The notes: generated by a model from the letters alone, not told the origin. A DNA stretch of 46,360 bases from Cognatilysobacter terrigena (GCF_004361065.1 NZ_SELT01000023.1:1-46360), one strand, 5' to 3'; positions 27,682-37,121 are shown, numbered from the stretch's first letter. Numbers and translations are program-made.

Positions 27682-29917
27682 CGGTCCCGCGTTCGACGCG
27701 GGCGTGATCGTCAACGACGTCACGCGCCTCAACCCGGTGCGCGTCTGGGCGGTAGCGACCCCGACGTCCACGGACGATGTCGTCGACGCCGTGCGCCGCA
27801 GCGAGGGCGCGATCTCCGTCGGCGGTGGCCACTTCAGCATGGGCGGCCAGACCGCGAGCCCCGGCAGCCTGCACCTCGACATGCGCCGCATGAACAAGGT
27901 GCTGAATTTCGATCCGATCGAACGCACGATCCGCGTGCAGGCCGGCATCCGCTGGTGCGACATCCAGCGCTTCGTCGATCCGCATGATCTATCCGTGCGG
28001 ATCATGCAGACGTACGCGAACTTCACGGTCGGCGGCTCGCTGAGCGTCAACGTGCACGGCCGCTACATCGGATTGGGGCCTCTGATCCTGTCGGTGCGCT
28101 CCATCCGGCTGGTGCTCGCCGACGGGTCCATCGTCGACGCGGGCCCGGACGAGAACGCCGAAATCTTCTACGGCGCGATCGGCGGTTACGGCGGGCTCGG
28201 CGTCATCGTCGAGGCGGAACTGTCGCTCGACGAGAACGTGCGCGTCGAGCGGACGCATGCCTGCATGCCGACGTCGAACTACGCACGCTGGTTCCGCGAG
28301 CACGTACGCGACGATCGGGACACCGTTTTCCACAACGCGGACCTGTACCCGCCGCTGTACCAGCGCGCCCGGGCAGTGACGTGGCGACGTACGCAGCGCG
28401 CCGCGACGGTTCCAGATCGCCTGCAGCCGCTTCGTAAGCATTTCCCGCTGCACCGCTACTTCTTCTGGGCGTTCACCGAGACGCCCGGCGGCAAGTTCCG
28501 CCGCGAGCGCATCGTCGATCCACTGCTCTATCTGTCGAAGCCCGTGCACTGGCGCAACTACGAGGCCGGCTACGACGTCGCCGAACTCGAGCCCGCTTCG
28601 CGTCGCAAGTCCACGTACGTGCTGCAGGAATACTTCGTGCCGGTCGAGCGATTCGACGAGTTCGTCCCGCGCATGGCCGAGATCCTGTCGCGCCATCGCG
28701 TCAACGCGGTGAACGTGTCGGTGCGCCACGCGTTTACTGACGCCGGCTCGCTGCTCGCGTGGGCGCGCGGCGAGACGTTCGCCTTCGTGCTGTACCACAA
28801 GCAGCGCACGCGCGAGAACGCCAAGGCGCGCGTCGCGGTGTGGACGCGCGAACTGATCGACGCCGTGATCGCCTGCGGCGGCACCTATTACCTGCCCTAC
28901 CAACCGCACGCCACGCGCGACCAGTTCCACCGCGCCTATCCGCGCGCGAAGGAACTGTTCGCACTCAAGCGCCGGCTGGACCCCGACTTCCGCTGGCGCA
29001 ACGTCCTCTGGGACACCTACTACGCGCCCGAGCTTGCCGAGACCCCGATGACGACTACCACCGCGCCCGCGGGCGACTTCCACGCCGTGTACGGCACCAC
29101 GACCGGTAGTGACGCGTTCTACCGCTTCCTGCAGAACATCTACCGCCTGTACCCCGAGGATCGCTTCCACACGCTCATCCGCGACGCGGTGCGCGAGCAT
29201 GGCGACGACGAAGCGATTTACCGCACGCTGCAGGCGAGGCTCCCGACCATCAAGCCCTTCCTGTCGGAGCTCACGTATGCCGTGCCGTCGCTCTCCAAGC
29301 AGAAGAAGGAGATGTCGCGGCAGATGCTGACGCTGCTCGGCGATCGCCGGCACTTCGATGGCCACATGGAGATCGGCAGCACCGGCCGCTACGCGAGCGA
29401 CCTGCGCAAGCACGTCGATCTGCGAGGCGACCTCGTGTTCCTGCACGACGCCGCGCCCACCTACTCACCAGTGGACATCGTCGAGCGCGGCGGGTTGCGC
29501 AAGCTCGGCCGTTTCGTTCCGCTGGACGATTACGCGCCGATTCCGCAGGCGGCCGTCCGCGACGAAAGCCTCGATCTCGTCACCTGCCTGATCGGCCTGC
29601 ACCACGTGCCGCTCGACCGTCTCGATGCGTTCATCGCCTCGCTGCGCCGCGTGCTGCGCAAGGACGGCGTGCTGATCCTGCGCGATCACGATGTCGCCGA
29701 CGCACCGATGAATGCGCTCGTGAGCCTCGCGCATGCGGTCTTCAACGCGGGCCTCGGTGTCCCGTGGGCGACCAACGCGAAGGAGTTGCGCCACTTCCGC
29801 ACGGTCGCCGAGTGGATCGAGATCCTGCGTCGACATGGCTTCGAGCCCATGGGCGAGGGCCTGCTGCAGGATCACGATCCGACGCTCAATACCCTGCTGG
29901 CCTTCCGTCGCACATGA
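27668..29917 (+). CDS. FAD-linked oxidase fused to SAM methyltransferase
   Basis: The 749-residue cytoplasmic fusion has two domains. Residues about 20-458 are a VAO/PCMH-type FAD domain: 'ISVGGGHFSMGGQ' (about 50-60), 'NFTVGGSLSVNVHGRYIG' and 'FYGAIGGYGGLGVIVEAEL'. Residues about 470-749 are a class-I methyltransferase: motif I 'MEIGSTGRYAS' (about 566-576), 'CLIGLHHVPLDRL', 'VLRKDGVLILRDHD' and 'HGFEPMGEGL'. Motif I is EIGSTG and not EIGCGWG, so it is not a cyclopropane-fatty-acid synthase type. The linker is a Thr-rich run. It overlaps DUF805 and the next gene, and probably acts on one lipid or small-molecule substrate. The substrate is unknown. Confidence 0.85.
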   Translation: MNRPDGPAFDAGVIVNDVTRLNPVRVWAVATPTSTDDVVDAVRRSEGAISVGGGHFSMGGQTASPGSLHLDMRRMNKVLNFDPIERTIRVQAGIRWCDIQRFVDPHDLSVRIMQTYANFTVGGSLSVNVHGRYIGLGPLILSVRSIRLVLADGSIVDAGPDENAEIFYGAIGGYGGLGVIVEAELSLDENVRVERTHACMPTSNYARWFREHVRDDRDTVFHNADLYPPLYQRARAVTWRRTQRAATVPDRLQPLRKHFPLHRYFFWAFTETPGGKFRRERIVDPLLYLSKPVHWRNYEAGYDVAELEPASRRKSTYVLQEYFVPVERFDEFVPRMAEILSRHRVNAVNVSVRHAFTDAGSLLAWARGETFAFVLYHKQRTRENAKARVAVWTRELIDAVIACGGTYYLPYQPHATRDQFHRAYPRAKELFALKRRLDPDFRWRNVLWDTYYAPELAETPMTTTTAPAGDFHAVYGTTTGSDAFYRFLQNIYRLYPEDRFHTLIRDAVREHGDDEAIYRTLQARLPTIKPFLSELTYAVPSLSKQKKEMSRQMLTLLGDRRHFDGHMEIGSTGRYASDLRKHVDLRGDLVFLHDAAPTYSPVDIVERGGLRKLGRFVPLDDYAPIPQAAVRDESLDLVTCLIGLHHVPLDRLDAFIASLRRVLRKDGVLILRDHDVADAPMNALVSLAHAVFNAGLGVPWATNAKELRHFRTVAEWIEILRRHGFEPMGEGLLQDHDPTLNTLLAFRRT

Positions 29918-30963
29918 GGCGCGGAATCGCCGCCGTCGTGGTTGCGATGCTGCTGGGCGTACTGCCGGCGGCTTCCGCGGTGCCGGCCACAGCTGCGGAC
30001 CCGCTCGCGATCCCGGCGTCCGAACAGCGCACGGGCGACCAGACGTTCCTCACGTTCCCGGAATGGTTCCTCGTCTTCAGCCCGGACGAATATGCCGACA
30101 TGCTGGAGGCACGTCAGTCGCCGAGCCGCTTCCCGTTCTTCGCGCACGTCGCGCAGTTCTGGCAGGCGTACGGCCGCGTGATCGATTCGGTGCGCGGGCG
30201 CTGGCCGTTCAACGGCGAGTACCACACGATGATCGTCGTGATCGGTACCAGCACGACCGTGGAATACGGCCTCAAGGGCGCGTACGAAACGTTGATCGGC
30301 CGCCTCAGCGAATTCGGCGCACCGCCGATGTCGACGCCCGAGGATCGTCTGGCGACGAAGCAGGCGCGTGACTACGTCGAGTTCATCCGCGTGCGGCCGT
30401 GGTACGAGTTCGATTTCGTCACGCCGCTCAAAACGCTGTGGCGCGACACACCGGCGACGGGCCCACACGTCGTGCGCAAGTGGGAGCGTCGCTATCTGCT
30501 CACCAGCGAATGGCTGATCAAGGCCGGCTATGCGTGGGTGATCGAGAAAGCGACGCACACCGCGTTCGACGTCGCAAAGCCCACCACTGCGACGGTGATC
30601 GACACGCTGCCGGACGGCCTCGAACGCGCGCTGCCGGAGATGCACGTGGACGTGCGCAGCGGGACCACGGCGCGCGTCGACCTGCCCCGCTACCAGGCCT
30701 TTACGCCCTATGCGACGGCCATCGCCCGCAAAGGCGGCACGTTCCGCGACATCGCCGGCAACCGCGGCGATCTGCTGGTGAGCGTGGTCATGCCTCAGAC
30801 CACCGACCTTCCGACCGGCACGCGCCTGCTGTTCCGCCAACCCATCCTCACGCGCCCGGGCTACGAGCGCCGCGCGCTGGTGACGTCGGTCTCGGGACTC
30901 GCGCCGCTGCTCGCTTCACGCGACGCGGCCGGCGACGAAGTCGAGCACGTGTTCGACTACTGA
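29914..30963 (+). CDS. Exported protein of unknown function
   Basis: The 349-residue protein has an N-terminal signal ('AAVVVAMLLGVLPAASAVPA', cleavage near 22-28). The mature part begins with an aromatic block 'TFLTFPEWFLVFSPDEYA' and contains 'PFNGEYHTMIVVIGTSTTVEYGLKGAYE', 'FIRVRPWYEFDF' and 'RKWERRYLLTSEWLIKAGYAWVIEKAT'. This looks like one globular domain plus a C-terminal beta-rich region. No family is recognised. Its ATG overlaps the upstream stop (ATGA) and the alpha/beta hydrolase follows by one base, so it belongs to a tight three-gene unit with the FAD/methyltransferase fusion and probably works in the periplasm on the product or its carrier. Confidence 0.78.
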   Translation: MRRGIAAVVVAMLLGVLPAASAVPATAADPLAIPASEQRTGDQTFLTFPEWFLVFSPDEYADMLEARQSPSRFPFFAHVAQFWQAYGRVIDSVRGRWPFNGEYHTMIVVIGTSTTVEYGLKGAYETLIGRLSEFGAPPMSTPEDRLATKQARDYVEFIRVRPWYEFDFVTPLKTLWRDTPATGPHVVRKWERRYLLTSEWLIKAGYAWVIEKATHTAFDVAKPTTATVIDTLPDGLERALPEMHVDVRSGTTARVDLPRYQAFTPYATAIARKGGTFRDIAGNRGDLLVSVVMPQTTDLPTGTRLLFRQPILTRPGYERRALVTSVSGLAPLLASRDAAGDEVEHVFDY

Positions 30964-30964
30964 C

Positions 30965-31957
30965 ATGTCACCGCTGCGCATCATCCGTCGGATGATCTTC
31001 GTGGCGCTGGCAACTGCCGTGCTCTACATCTGCGCGAGCGTCGCCTGGGTCGAGTCCAACGAGCGTCTCTCGCCGCGTGACGCGGCACCAGCGAACGGAC
31101 GGTTCGTCGACGTCGACGGCGTATCCGTCTTCGTGCAGGTCAGCGGACCCGCGACGGGCGAACCGGTGCTGCTGGTGCACGGCACCGGCGCATGGAGCGG
31201 CACCTGGTTCACGCTCGTGCCGGCGCTGACACAGGCGGGCTACCGCGTGATCGCGGTCGACCTGCCGCCGTTCGGCTATTCATCGAAATCGACACGTGCA
31301 GATTACTCGCGCCCGGCGCAGGCGCTGCGCCTTCTTCGCGTGCTGGATGCGCTGCACGTCGCGAAGGCGCGCGTCGTCGGCCATTCGTTCGGCGGCGGGC
31401 CCGCTCTGGAACTCGCGCTGCTCGCGCCCGAGCGCGTCGAGCGTTTGGTGCTCGTCGATGCCGCGCTCGCGCTGGATGCGCCGCAGAACGATCGGGACAC
31501 GCTCGCGTGTCGGGTCCTCGCGCACCGCGGGCGCGAGCCGCTGCTGGCATCGACGGCCACCAACCCGCTGTGGAGCCGCCACCTCCTCGAAAGCTTCGTC
31601 GCACGCAAGGAGGCGGTGACGGACGCGCGCCTCGCCGCGTATCGCGAGCCCATGCAGCTGCGCAATGCCACCGACGCGCTCGGCGCGTGGGCGCACGCCT
31701 TCGCCTGCGACCCGCGCTCCGGTCGGAGTACGGAACCGGCGAACGTCGCGAAGCTCGCCGTCCCACTGACGCTGATCTGGGGCGACGCCGACACCGTCAC
31801 GCCGATCGCACAGGCCGAACGCCTGCGGGCGCTGGTGCCGGGGACGCAACTCCGCGTGCTGCACGGCGTCGGCCACATTCCGCATCTCGAGGACCCGACC
31901 TCGTTCGAGCCGGTTCTGCTGCAAGCGCTGGCGACACCGTCACCGCGGCATCGCTGA
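30965..31957 (+). CDS. Membrane-anchored alpha/beta hydrolase
   Basis: The 330-residue protein has one N-terminal membrane segment (about 10-28), so the catalytic part probably faces the periplasm. The catalytic set is complete: oxyanion 'HGTG' (72-75), nucleophile Ser141 in 'VVGHSFGGG', Asp274 or Asp276 in 'WGDADTVTP', and His304 in 'VGHIPH'. The substrate may be an ester or acyl product of the upstream operon. The spacing is one base from the exported protein. It could be an epoxide hydrolase or lipase relative, but the motif set is generic. Confidence 0.86.
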   Translation: MSPLRIIRRMIFVALATAVLYICASVAWVESNERLSPRDAAPANGRFVDVDGVSVFVQVSGPATGEPVLLVHGTGAWSGTWFTLVPALTQAGYRVIAVDLPPFGYSSKSTRADYSRPAQALRLLRVLDALHVAKARVVGHSFGGGPALELALLAPERVERLVLVDAALALDAPQNDRDTLACRVLAHRGREPLLASTATNPLWSRHLLESFVARKEAVTDARLAAYREPMQLRNATDALGAWAHAFACDPRSGRSTEPANVAKLAVPLTLIWGDADTVTPIAQAERLRALVPGTQLRVLHGVGHIPHLEDPTSFEPVLLQALATPSPRHR

Positions 31958-31997
31958 CGCGGCCGACCACAGGCGGTCGCGCGATGGCTTGTCTCCG

Positions 31998-32003
31998 TAT
32001 GAT
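31998..32003 (+). promoter_or_regulatory. -10-like TATGAT before methyltransferase gene
   Basis: TATGAT ends 6 bases before the ATG at 32010, which lacks a ribosome site. This suggests a separate, leaderless transcript for the methyltransferase. No -35 is visible. Confidence 0.4.
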
Positions 32004-32009
32004 CCGCCC

Positions 32010-32810
32010 ATGACGCCCACCTGCCTCGTCTGCGAATCGCCGACCGACCATTTCGCGCGGCATGCGGTGCTGGGTCGACACGACGGCGAGTACCGGCGCT
32101 GCACGCGATGCGGCTACGTCTTCGTCGTTGCGCCGCACTGGCTCGACGAGGCCTACGGCACGGCGATTGCCGCGCTGGATACCGGCATCGTGGTGCGCAA
32201 TCTCTGGCTCGCCGACGTAACGAGCGCGCTGCTCGGACTCGAGTTTCGCGAAGTGGAGCGCAGTGTCGACTACGGCGCGGGCACGGGCCTGTTCGTGCGG
32301 CTCATGCGCGACCGCGGCCACGACATGTACTGGCACGACGCGTACAGCCCGAATCTCCTGGCCATCGGTTTCGAAGCGGACGTCACGCAGCGTTACGACC
32401 TCGCGACCGCGTTCGAGCTCGTCGAGCACCTGCCGAATCCGCGCGACGGCTTCGAGATGCTCGGACGCCTCGCGCCGCGGATCCTGCTGTCCACCGAGCT
32501 GCTGCCCGACCCGGCGCCGGCGATCGCCGACTGGCCGTATTACGCGCCCGAAGCCGGACAGCACATCGGGTTCTTCACGCGCGCCGCTTTGCAGGTCATG
32601 GCCGAGCGTCTCGGCCGTCGCCTGTCGAGCAACGGTCGCAACCTCCACGTCATCGCGGACGAGCCCGTCAACGAACGACTGCTGCGTCTGCTGCGTCGAC
32701 CGAAGCGCGCACGATGGCTCGCGCGGTTCGGGCGCCGTGCGTCGCGCACTTACACGGACGCCGACCTGATGGCCGATCGACTGCGCGCCGCACAGTCGAT
32801 CGACGCCTAG
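32010..32810 (+). CDS. Zinc-ribbon SAM methyltransferase
   Basis: The 266-residue protein has an N-terminal zinc ribbon made of Cys5/Cys8 ('CLVC') and Cys31/Cys34 ('CTRC'), followed by a class-I methyltransferase of the Methyltransf_23 type: motif I 'SVDYGAGTGLFVRLMRD' (about 85-101), then 'WHDAYSPN', 'ATAFELVEHLPNP' and 'ILLSTELLP'. It is about 50 bases after the hydrolase. The substrate is unknown; relatives of this layout methylate sugars or small metabolites. The ATG at 32010 is preferred over a TTG at 31989. It ends 3 bases from the convergent RND gene. Confidence 0.83.
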   Translation: MTPTCLVCESPTDHFARHAVLGRHDGEYRRCTRCGYVFVVAPHWLDEAYGTAIAALDTGIVVRNLWLADVTSALLGLEFREVERSVDYGAGTGLFVRLMRDRGHDMYWHDAYSPNLLAIGFEADVTQRYDLATAFELVEHLPNPRDGFEMLGRLAPRILLSTELLPDPAPAIADWPYYAPEAGQHIGFFTRAALQVMAERLGRRLSSNGRNLHVIADEPVNERLLRLLRRPKRARWLARFGRRASRTYTDADLMADRLRAAQSIDA

Positions 32811-32813
32811 GGC

Positions 32814-35800
32814 TCACTGCGCGGGCTCGCGCTCCAGATCGTCCCCAACCGGCACGGCGCGCGGCAGTTCCGCGGGCACCTTCACCCGGAACCACGCCGC
32901 GTACAGCGCCGGCAGGAACAGCAGCGTCAGGAGCGTCGCGACCAGCAGGCCGCCCATGATGGCGACGGCCATCGGGCCGAAGAATGCGCTGCGCGATAGC
33001 GGGATCATCGCGAGGATGGCCGCGAGCGCGGTGAGCACGATCGGGCGGAAGCGGCGCACGGTGGCTTCGACGATCGCGTCCCACGCCTCGCGCCCGTCGT
33101 GGCGGTCCTGTTCGATCTGATCGACGAGGATGACCGAGTTGCGCATGATCATGCCGGCCAGCGCGATCGTGCCGAGCATCGCGACGAAGCCGAACGGCAC
33201 GCGGAACACGAGCAGGAACAGCGTGACGCCGATCAGCCCCAGCGGCGCGGTCAGGAACACCATCACGCTGCGCGAGAACGAGCGCAGCTGCAGCATCAGC
33301 AGCGTGAACACGACGAACACGAACAGCGGCATGCCGGCCTTGATCGAGTTCTGGCCGCGCGCGGAATCTTCCACGGTGCCGCCGACGTCGATCGAATAGC
33401 CGACCGGCAATTGCGCGCGCAGCGATTCGACGGCCGGCATGAGCTGTTCGACGACGGTGGGCGGCGTCAGCGCATCGCGGATGTCCGCGCGCACCGTCAT
33501 CGTCGGCAGGCGGTCGCGGTGCCAGATGATGCCGTCCTCGAAGCCGTAGTCGAGCGTTGCGACCTGCGTGAGCGGCACGCTGCGGCCGTTCGTCGTCGGC
33601 ACCATGAGCGAGCGCAGCGCGTCGAGATCGCCACGGTCACGCGCGGAGCCGCGCACGTCGATCCCGATCAGCTCGGTGCCTTCGCGATACGTGCCGACGT
33701 TGGTGCCGGACAGCGCGCCGGATAGCGCCTGCGCGAGCTGCGCGGAGCTGATACCGAGTGCGCGTGCACGCTCCTGGTCGAGCTTGAGGCGCACGACCTT
33801 GCTCGGCTCGTCCCAGTCGAGGTTGACGTTGGTGACGTGCGGATTCGCGAGCACCTTCTGCTGCACGAGCGCGGCGATGCGACGCACCTCGTCGATGTGC
33901 TCGCCCGACACGCGCAACTGCACCGGATAGCCGACCGGCGGGCCATTCTCCAGTCGTGTCACACGCAACTGCAGTTCGGGGAAACGCGGGAACACGTCGT
34001 CGATCAGCCAGCTGCGCACGGCTTCGCGTGACTCGATGTCCTTCGGCGTCAGCACGAACTGCGCGAAGTTGGCCGACGGCAGTTGCTGGTCGAGCGGCAG
34101 GTAGAAGCGCGGCGAGCCCGTGCCGACATAGTCCACGTAGCTCGCGAGGTCCTTGCGCGTCGACAGGATCTTTTCGAGCTTTTCCACCTGTGCCGCGGTC
34201 TGGCGCAACGAGCTGCCTTCGGCGAGCTCCACGTCGACCATCAGTTCCGGCCGCACCGAATCGGGGAAGAACTGCTGCGGAACGAAGCGGAACAGCAGGA
34301 TGGACGCGACGAACGCCGCCGCCGTGATCGCCAGCACCGTCTTGCGGCGACGGACGCACCACAGCACCCAGCCGCGGAAGCGTGTATAGAACTTCGTCGA
34401 ATACGGATCGCGCGCGTGCGCGTCGTGCGGCTTGGGCGCGACGACGTCGGCGAGCACGGGGACACGGGTCGCGAGACGGTGGCGGAAGGCCTCCCAGCGC
34501 GCGGCGATCGAGCCGGGCTTCGGCGGACCGGCATGGCCGTAGTCCGGCAGCAGTCGATCGCCGAGGTACGGAATGAACATGACGGCCGCGACCCACGACA
34601 CCAGCAGCGCGATCGTCACCACCTGGAACAGCGAGCGCGTGTATTCGCCGGTGCTCGACTGCGCCGTCGCGATCGGCAGGAAACCGGCGGCGGTAATCAG
34701 TGTGCCGGTGAGCATCGGGAACGCGGTCGATTCCCATGCGAATGCGGCGGCTTTCAGGCGCGAATAGCCCTGCTCCATTTTGATCGCCATCATCTCGACG
34801 GCGATGATCGCGTCGTCGACGAGCAGGCCGAGCGCCAGCACGAGCGCGCCGAGCGAGATCTTGTGCAGGCCGACGTCGAAGTCGCTCATCACCGCGAACG
34901 TCATCGCGAGCACGAGCGGAATCGACAGCGCGACGACGAGGCCGGTGCGCAGGCCCAGCGAGAAGAAGCTCACCAGCAGCACGATCGCGACGGCTTCCGC
35001 AAGCACGCGAATGAACTCGCCGACCGATTCCTCGACGGCCGCCGGCTGGTCGGAGACCTTGCGCAGTTCCATGCCGACCGGCAGCGTGCGCTGCAGCGAC
35101 TCGCGTTGCGCTTCCAGCGTCTTGCCCAGCGCGAGGATGTCGCCGCCGTCCTTCATCGACACGCCGAGACCGATCGCGTCCTCGCCCATGAAGCGCATGC
35201 GCGGCGCCGGGGGATCGGCGAAGCCGCGCTGCACGGTGGCGATGTCGCCGAGGCGGAAGGTGCGGTCACCGACGCGGATGGGGAACGCGCGGATGTCGTC
35301 GACGCGATCGAAGCGGCCGTCCACGCGCAACGCAATGCGCGACGAGCCGGTTTCGAAGAAGCCCGCGGGCGCGACGGCGTTCTGCGCGTTGAGCGCGTCG
35401 AACACGGCCTGCGCCGGCACGCCGAGCGTCGCGAGCTTGGTGTTGTCGAGCTCGATCCAGACTTTCTCGTCCTGCACGCCGAACAGCTCGATCTTGCCGA
35501 CGTCGGGTTGCTTCTGCAGTTGCAGCTGCACGCGCTCGGCGTAGTGCTTGAGCACCGCGTAGTCGAAGCCCTTGCCGGTCAACGCATAGATGTTGCCGAA
35601 CGTGTCGCCGAACTCGTCATTGAAGAACGGGCCCGGCACGTCGCGCGGCAACATCGGCTTGATGTCGCCAACCTTCTTGCGCACCTGGTACCAGAGCGGC
35701 GCGATCTGATCGGAATGCAGCGAATCCTTGGCCATGAAGATGACCTGCGATTCGCCGGGCCGCGAGTACGAGCGGATGAACTCGTACTGCCCGGTCTCCA

Positions 35801-36020
35801 TCAGCTTCTTTTCGATGCGGTCGGTGACCTGCGTCGACACCTCGTCCGCCGTCGCGCCCGGCCACAGCGTGCGGACGACCATCACCTTGAAGGTGAAGCG
35901 CGGATCCTCGCTGCGCCCGAGCTTCATGTAAGCGAGCGCACCGGCGATCGCCAGCACCACCATCGCGTAGACGACCAGACTGCGATGCCGCAGCGCCCAT
36001 TCGGAGAGGTTGAAGCGCAT
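32814..36020 (-). CDS. RND efflux permease
   Basis: The 1068-residue inner-membrane antiporter has the repeated RND layout, with N-terminal helix 'SLVVYAMVVLAIAGALAY', two large periplasmic loops, and TM4 'LALGLLVDDAIIAVEMMAIK' with the paired proton-relay Asp. 'GTLITAAGFLPIA' and the C-terminal 'ALAGMIMRNSVILVDQIE' complete the pattern. It belongs to the multidrug (HAE1-like) branch and not the heavy-metal branch, as no Met-rich metal site is seen. It starts 9 bases after the adaptor gene. Exported compounds are unknown. It probably pairs with the TolC-type channel encoded at 38761. Confidence 0.93.
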   Translation of the reverse strand: MRFNLSEWALRHRSLVVYAMVVLAIAGALAYMKLGRSEDPRFTFKVMVVRTLWPGATADEVSTQVTDRIEKKLMETGQYEFIRSYSRPGESQVIFMAKDSLHSDQIAPLWYQVRKKVGDIKPMLPRDVPGPFFNDEFGDTFGNIYALTGKGFDYAVLKHYAERVQLQLQKQPDVGKIELFGVQDEKVWIELDNTKLATLGVPAQAVFDALNAQNAVAPAGFFETGSSRIALRVDGRFDRVDDIRAFPIRVGDRTFRLGDIATVQRGFADPPAPRMRFMGEDAIGLGVSMKDGGDILALGKTLEAQRESLQRTLPVGMELRKVSDQPAAVEESVGEFIRVLAEAVAIVLLVSFFSLGLRTGLVVALSIPLVLAMTFAVMSDFDVGLHKISLGALVLALGLLVDDAIIAVEMMAIKMEQGYSRLKAAAFAWESTAFPMLTGTLITAAGFLPIATAQSSTGEYTRSLFQVVTIALLVSWVAAVMFIPYLGDRLLPDYGHAGPPKPGSIAARWEAFRHRLATRVPVLADVVAPKPHDAHARDPYSTKFYTRFRGWVLWCVRRRKTVLAITAAAFVASILLFRFVPQQFFPDSVRPELMVDVELAEGSSLRQTAAQVEKLEKILSTRKDLASYVDYVGTGSPRFYLPLDQQLPSANFAQFVLTPKDIESREAVRSWLIDDVFPRFPELQLRVTRLENGPPVGYPVQLRVSGEHIDEVRRIAALVQQKVLANPHVTNVNLDWDEPSKVVRLKLDQERARALGISSAQLAQALSGALSGTNVGTYREGTELIGIDVRGSARDRGDLDALRSLMVPTTNGRSVPLTQVATLDYGFEDGIIWHRDRLPTMTVRADIRDALTPPTVVEQLMPAVESLRAQLPVGYSIDVGGTVEDSARGQNSIKAGMPLFVFVVFTLLMLQLRSFSRSVMVFLTAPLGLIGVTLFLLVFRVPFGFVAMLGTIALAGMIMRNSVILVDQIEQDRHDGREAWDAIVEATVRRFRPIVLTALAAILAMIPLSRSAFFGPMAVAIMGGLLVATLLTLLFLPALYAAWFRVKVPAELPRAVPVGDDLEREPAQ

Positions 36021-36029
36021 GGCGTGGCC

Positions 36030-37121
36030 TCAGCGGATCGGGTGGTTGTTGCGGTCGACCGGCGCAACTGCCTGGCCGTCGCGCAGCAGATGACCGCCGG
36101 CCGCGACGATCCAGTCGGACGGCGCGACACCGCGGACGATCGGCACGCGGTCGCTGCCGAACGCGCCGGCCTGCACGGGGCGCAGGCGGACGGTGGAGGT
36201 GCGCGCGTCGACGACGAACACGGCGTCGCCACCGGACGCTCCGCGCTGGAGCGCGGCGAGCGGCACGCTCATCGTCGAATCGCCTTCGCCCTGCAGGTAG
36301 ACGCGCGCGCTGGCGCCGAGTTCGGCGGCGGTCGCGTCGTCGAGCGTCGCGCGCACCGCGAACGTGCGCGACGCGGCGTCCGCGGCGGGTGCGATCTCAC
36401 GAATGCGACCGGCGATGCGCGTGCCCGGGGCGGACCACAGTTCGACCTGCACGGGATCGCCGGGTCGCACACGGCGCACCAGACCTTCCGGCACCGCGAA
36501 CGAGACTTCGCGTCGACCGTCCGCCGCGAGCGTGAACACCGGCTGCCCCGCACCGACCACCTGCCCGGCTTCTGCCTGGCGCGTCGCGATGGCGCCGTCG
36601 CGCGGCGCACGCAGCTGGGTGTAGGCCGCGTGGTTGCGGGCGACCTGCAGGCTTTCGCGGGCCGCGTTGACTTCGCCCTGCGCGGCCGCGGCGGCGGCGT
36701 TCTGCGCGTCGATGGACGAGCGGCTCACCAGCTGGTCGCGACCGAGCTTCGCGTAACGGGCCTGGTCCGAACGCGCGCGCTCGAGCTGCGCCTGCGCCGC
36801 GGTGAGCTGCGCCTGGGCGGCACGCGCCTGCGCCTGCAGGTCGCCCGCATCGAGCACCGCAAGCAGGTCGCCGCGACGCACGCGGTCGCCGACGTCGACC
36901 CGGCGCTCGACCAGGTTGCCACCGACGCGGAAGGACAGCGTCGTCTCCTCGGCGGCACGGATCTCGCCGGCGAACGACGCTGCGGCGCCGTCGGCGCTCT
37001 CGGGATGCACGACCAGCACCGGACGCGGATGTTCGACCGCCGCGGGCGCCTGCCCGCAGCCCGACAGGAGGACGGCCGACATCGCGGTGGCGAGCGCGGC
37101 GGCAAGGGGGGCGGAACGCAT
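36030..37121 (-). CDS. RND efflux periplasmic adaptor lipoprotein
   Basis: The 363-residue protein has a lipoprotein signal with lipobox 'LLSGC' (Cys about 21). It contains the barrel-sandwich and hairpin elements typical of membrane-fusion proteins: 'LSFRVGGNLVERRVDVGDRVRRGDLLAVLD', then an Ala/Gln-rich coiled coil ('QAQARAAQAQLTAAQAQLERAR'-like, about 100-150), 'LRAPRDGAIATRQAEAGQVVGAGQPVFTLA', and a beta-barrel part. The start at 37121 is chosen for the signal. It is encoded upstream of its RND partner, and the promoter region is shared with a divergent TetR gene. Confidence 0.93.
   Translation of the reverse strand: MRSAPLAAALATAMSAVLLSGCGQAPAAVEHPRPVLVVHPESADGAAASFAGEIRAAEETTLSFRVGGNLVERRVDVGDRVRRGDLLAVLDAGDLQAQARAAQAQLTAAQAQLERARSDQARYAKLGRDQLVSRSSIDAQNAAAAAAQGEVNAARESLQVARNHAAYTQLRAPRDGAIATRQAEAGQVVGAGQPVFTLAADGRREVSFAVPEGLVRRVRPGDPVQVELWSAPGTRIAGRIREIAPAADAASRTFAVRATLDDATAAELGASARVYLQGEGDSTMSVPLAALQRGASGGDAVFVVDARTSTVRLRPVQAGAFGSDRVPIVRGVAPSDWIVAAGGHLLRDGQAVAPVDRNNHPIR

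Noticed and set aside
27668-29917. 10-methyl fatty acid (tms/bfa-type) synthesis as the function of the FAD/methyltransferase fusion
   Set aside because: The methyltransferase motif I is EIGSTG and the surrounding blocks are of the general class-I kind, not the cyclopropane-synthase kind needed for that route. It is left as unknown.
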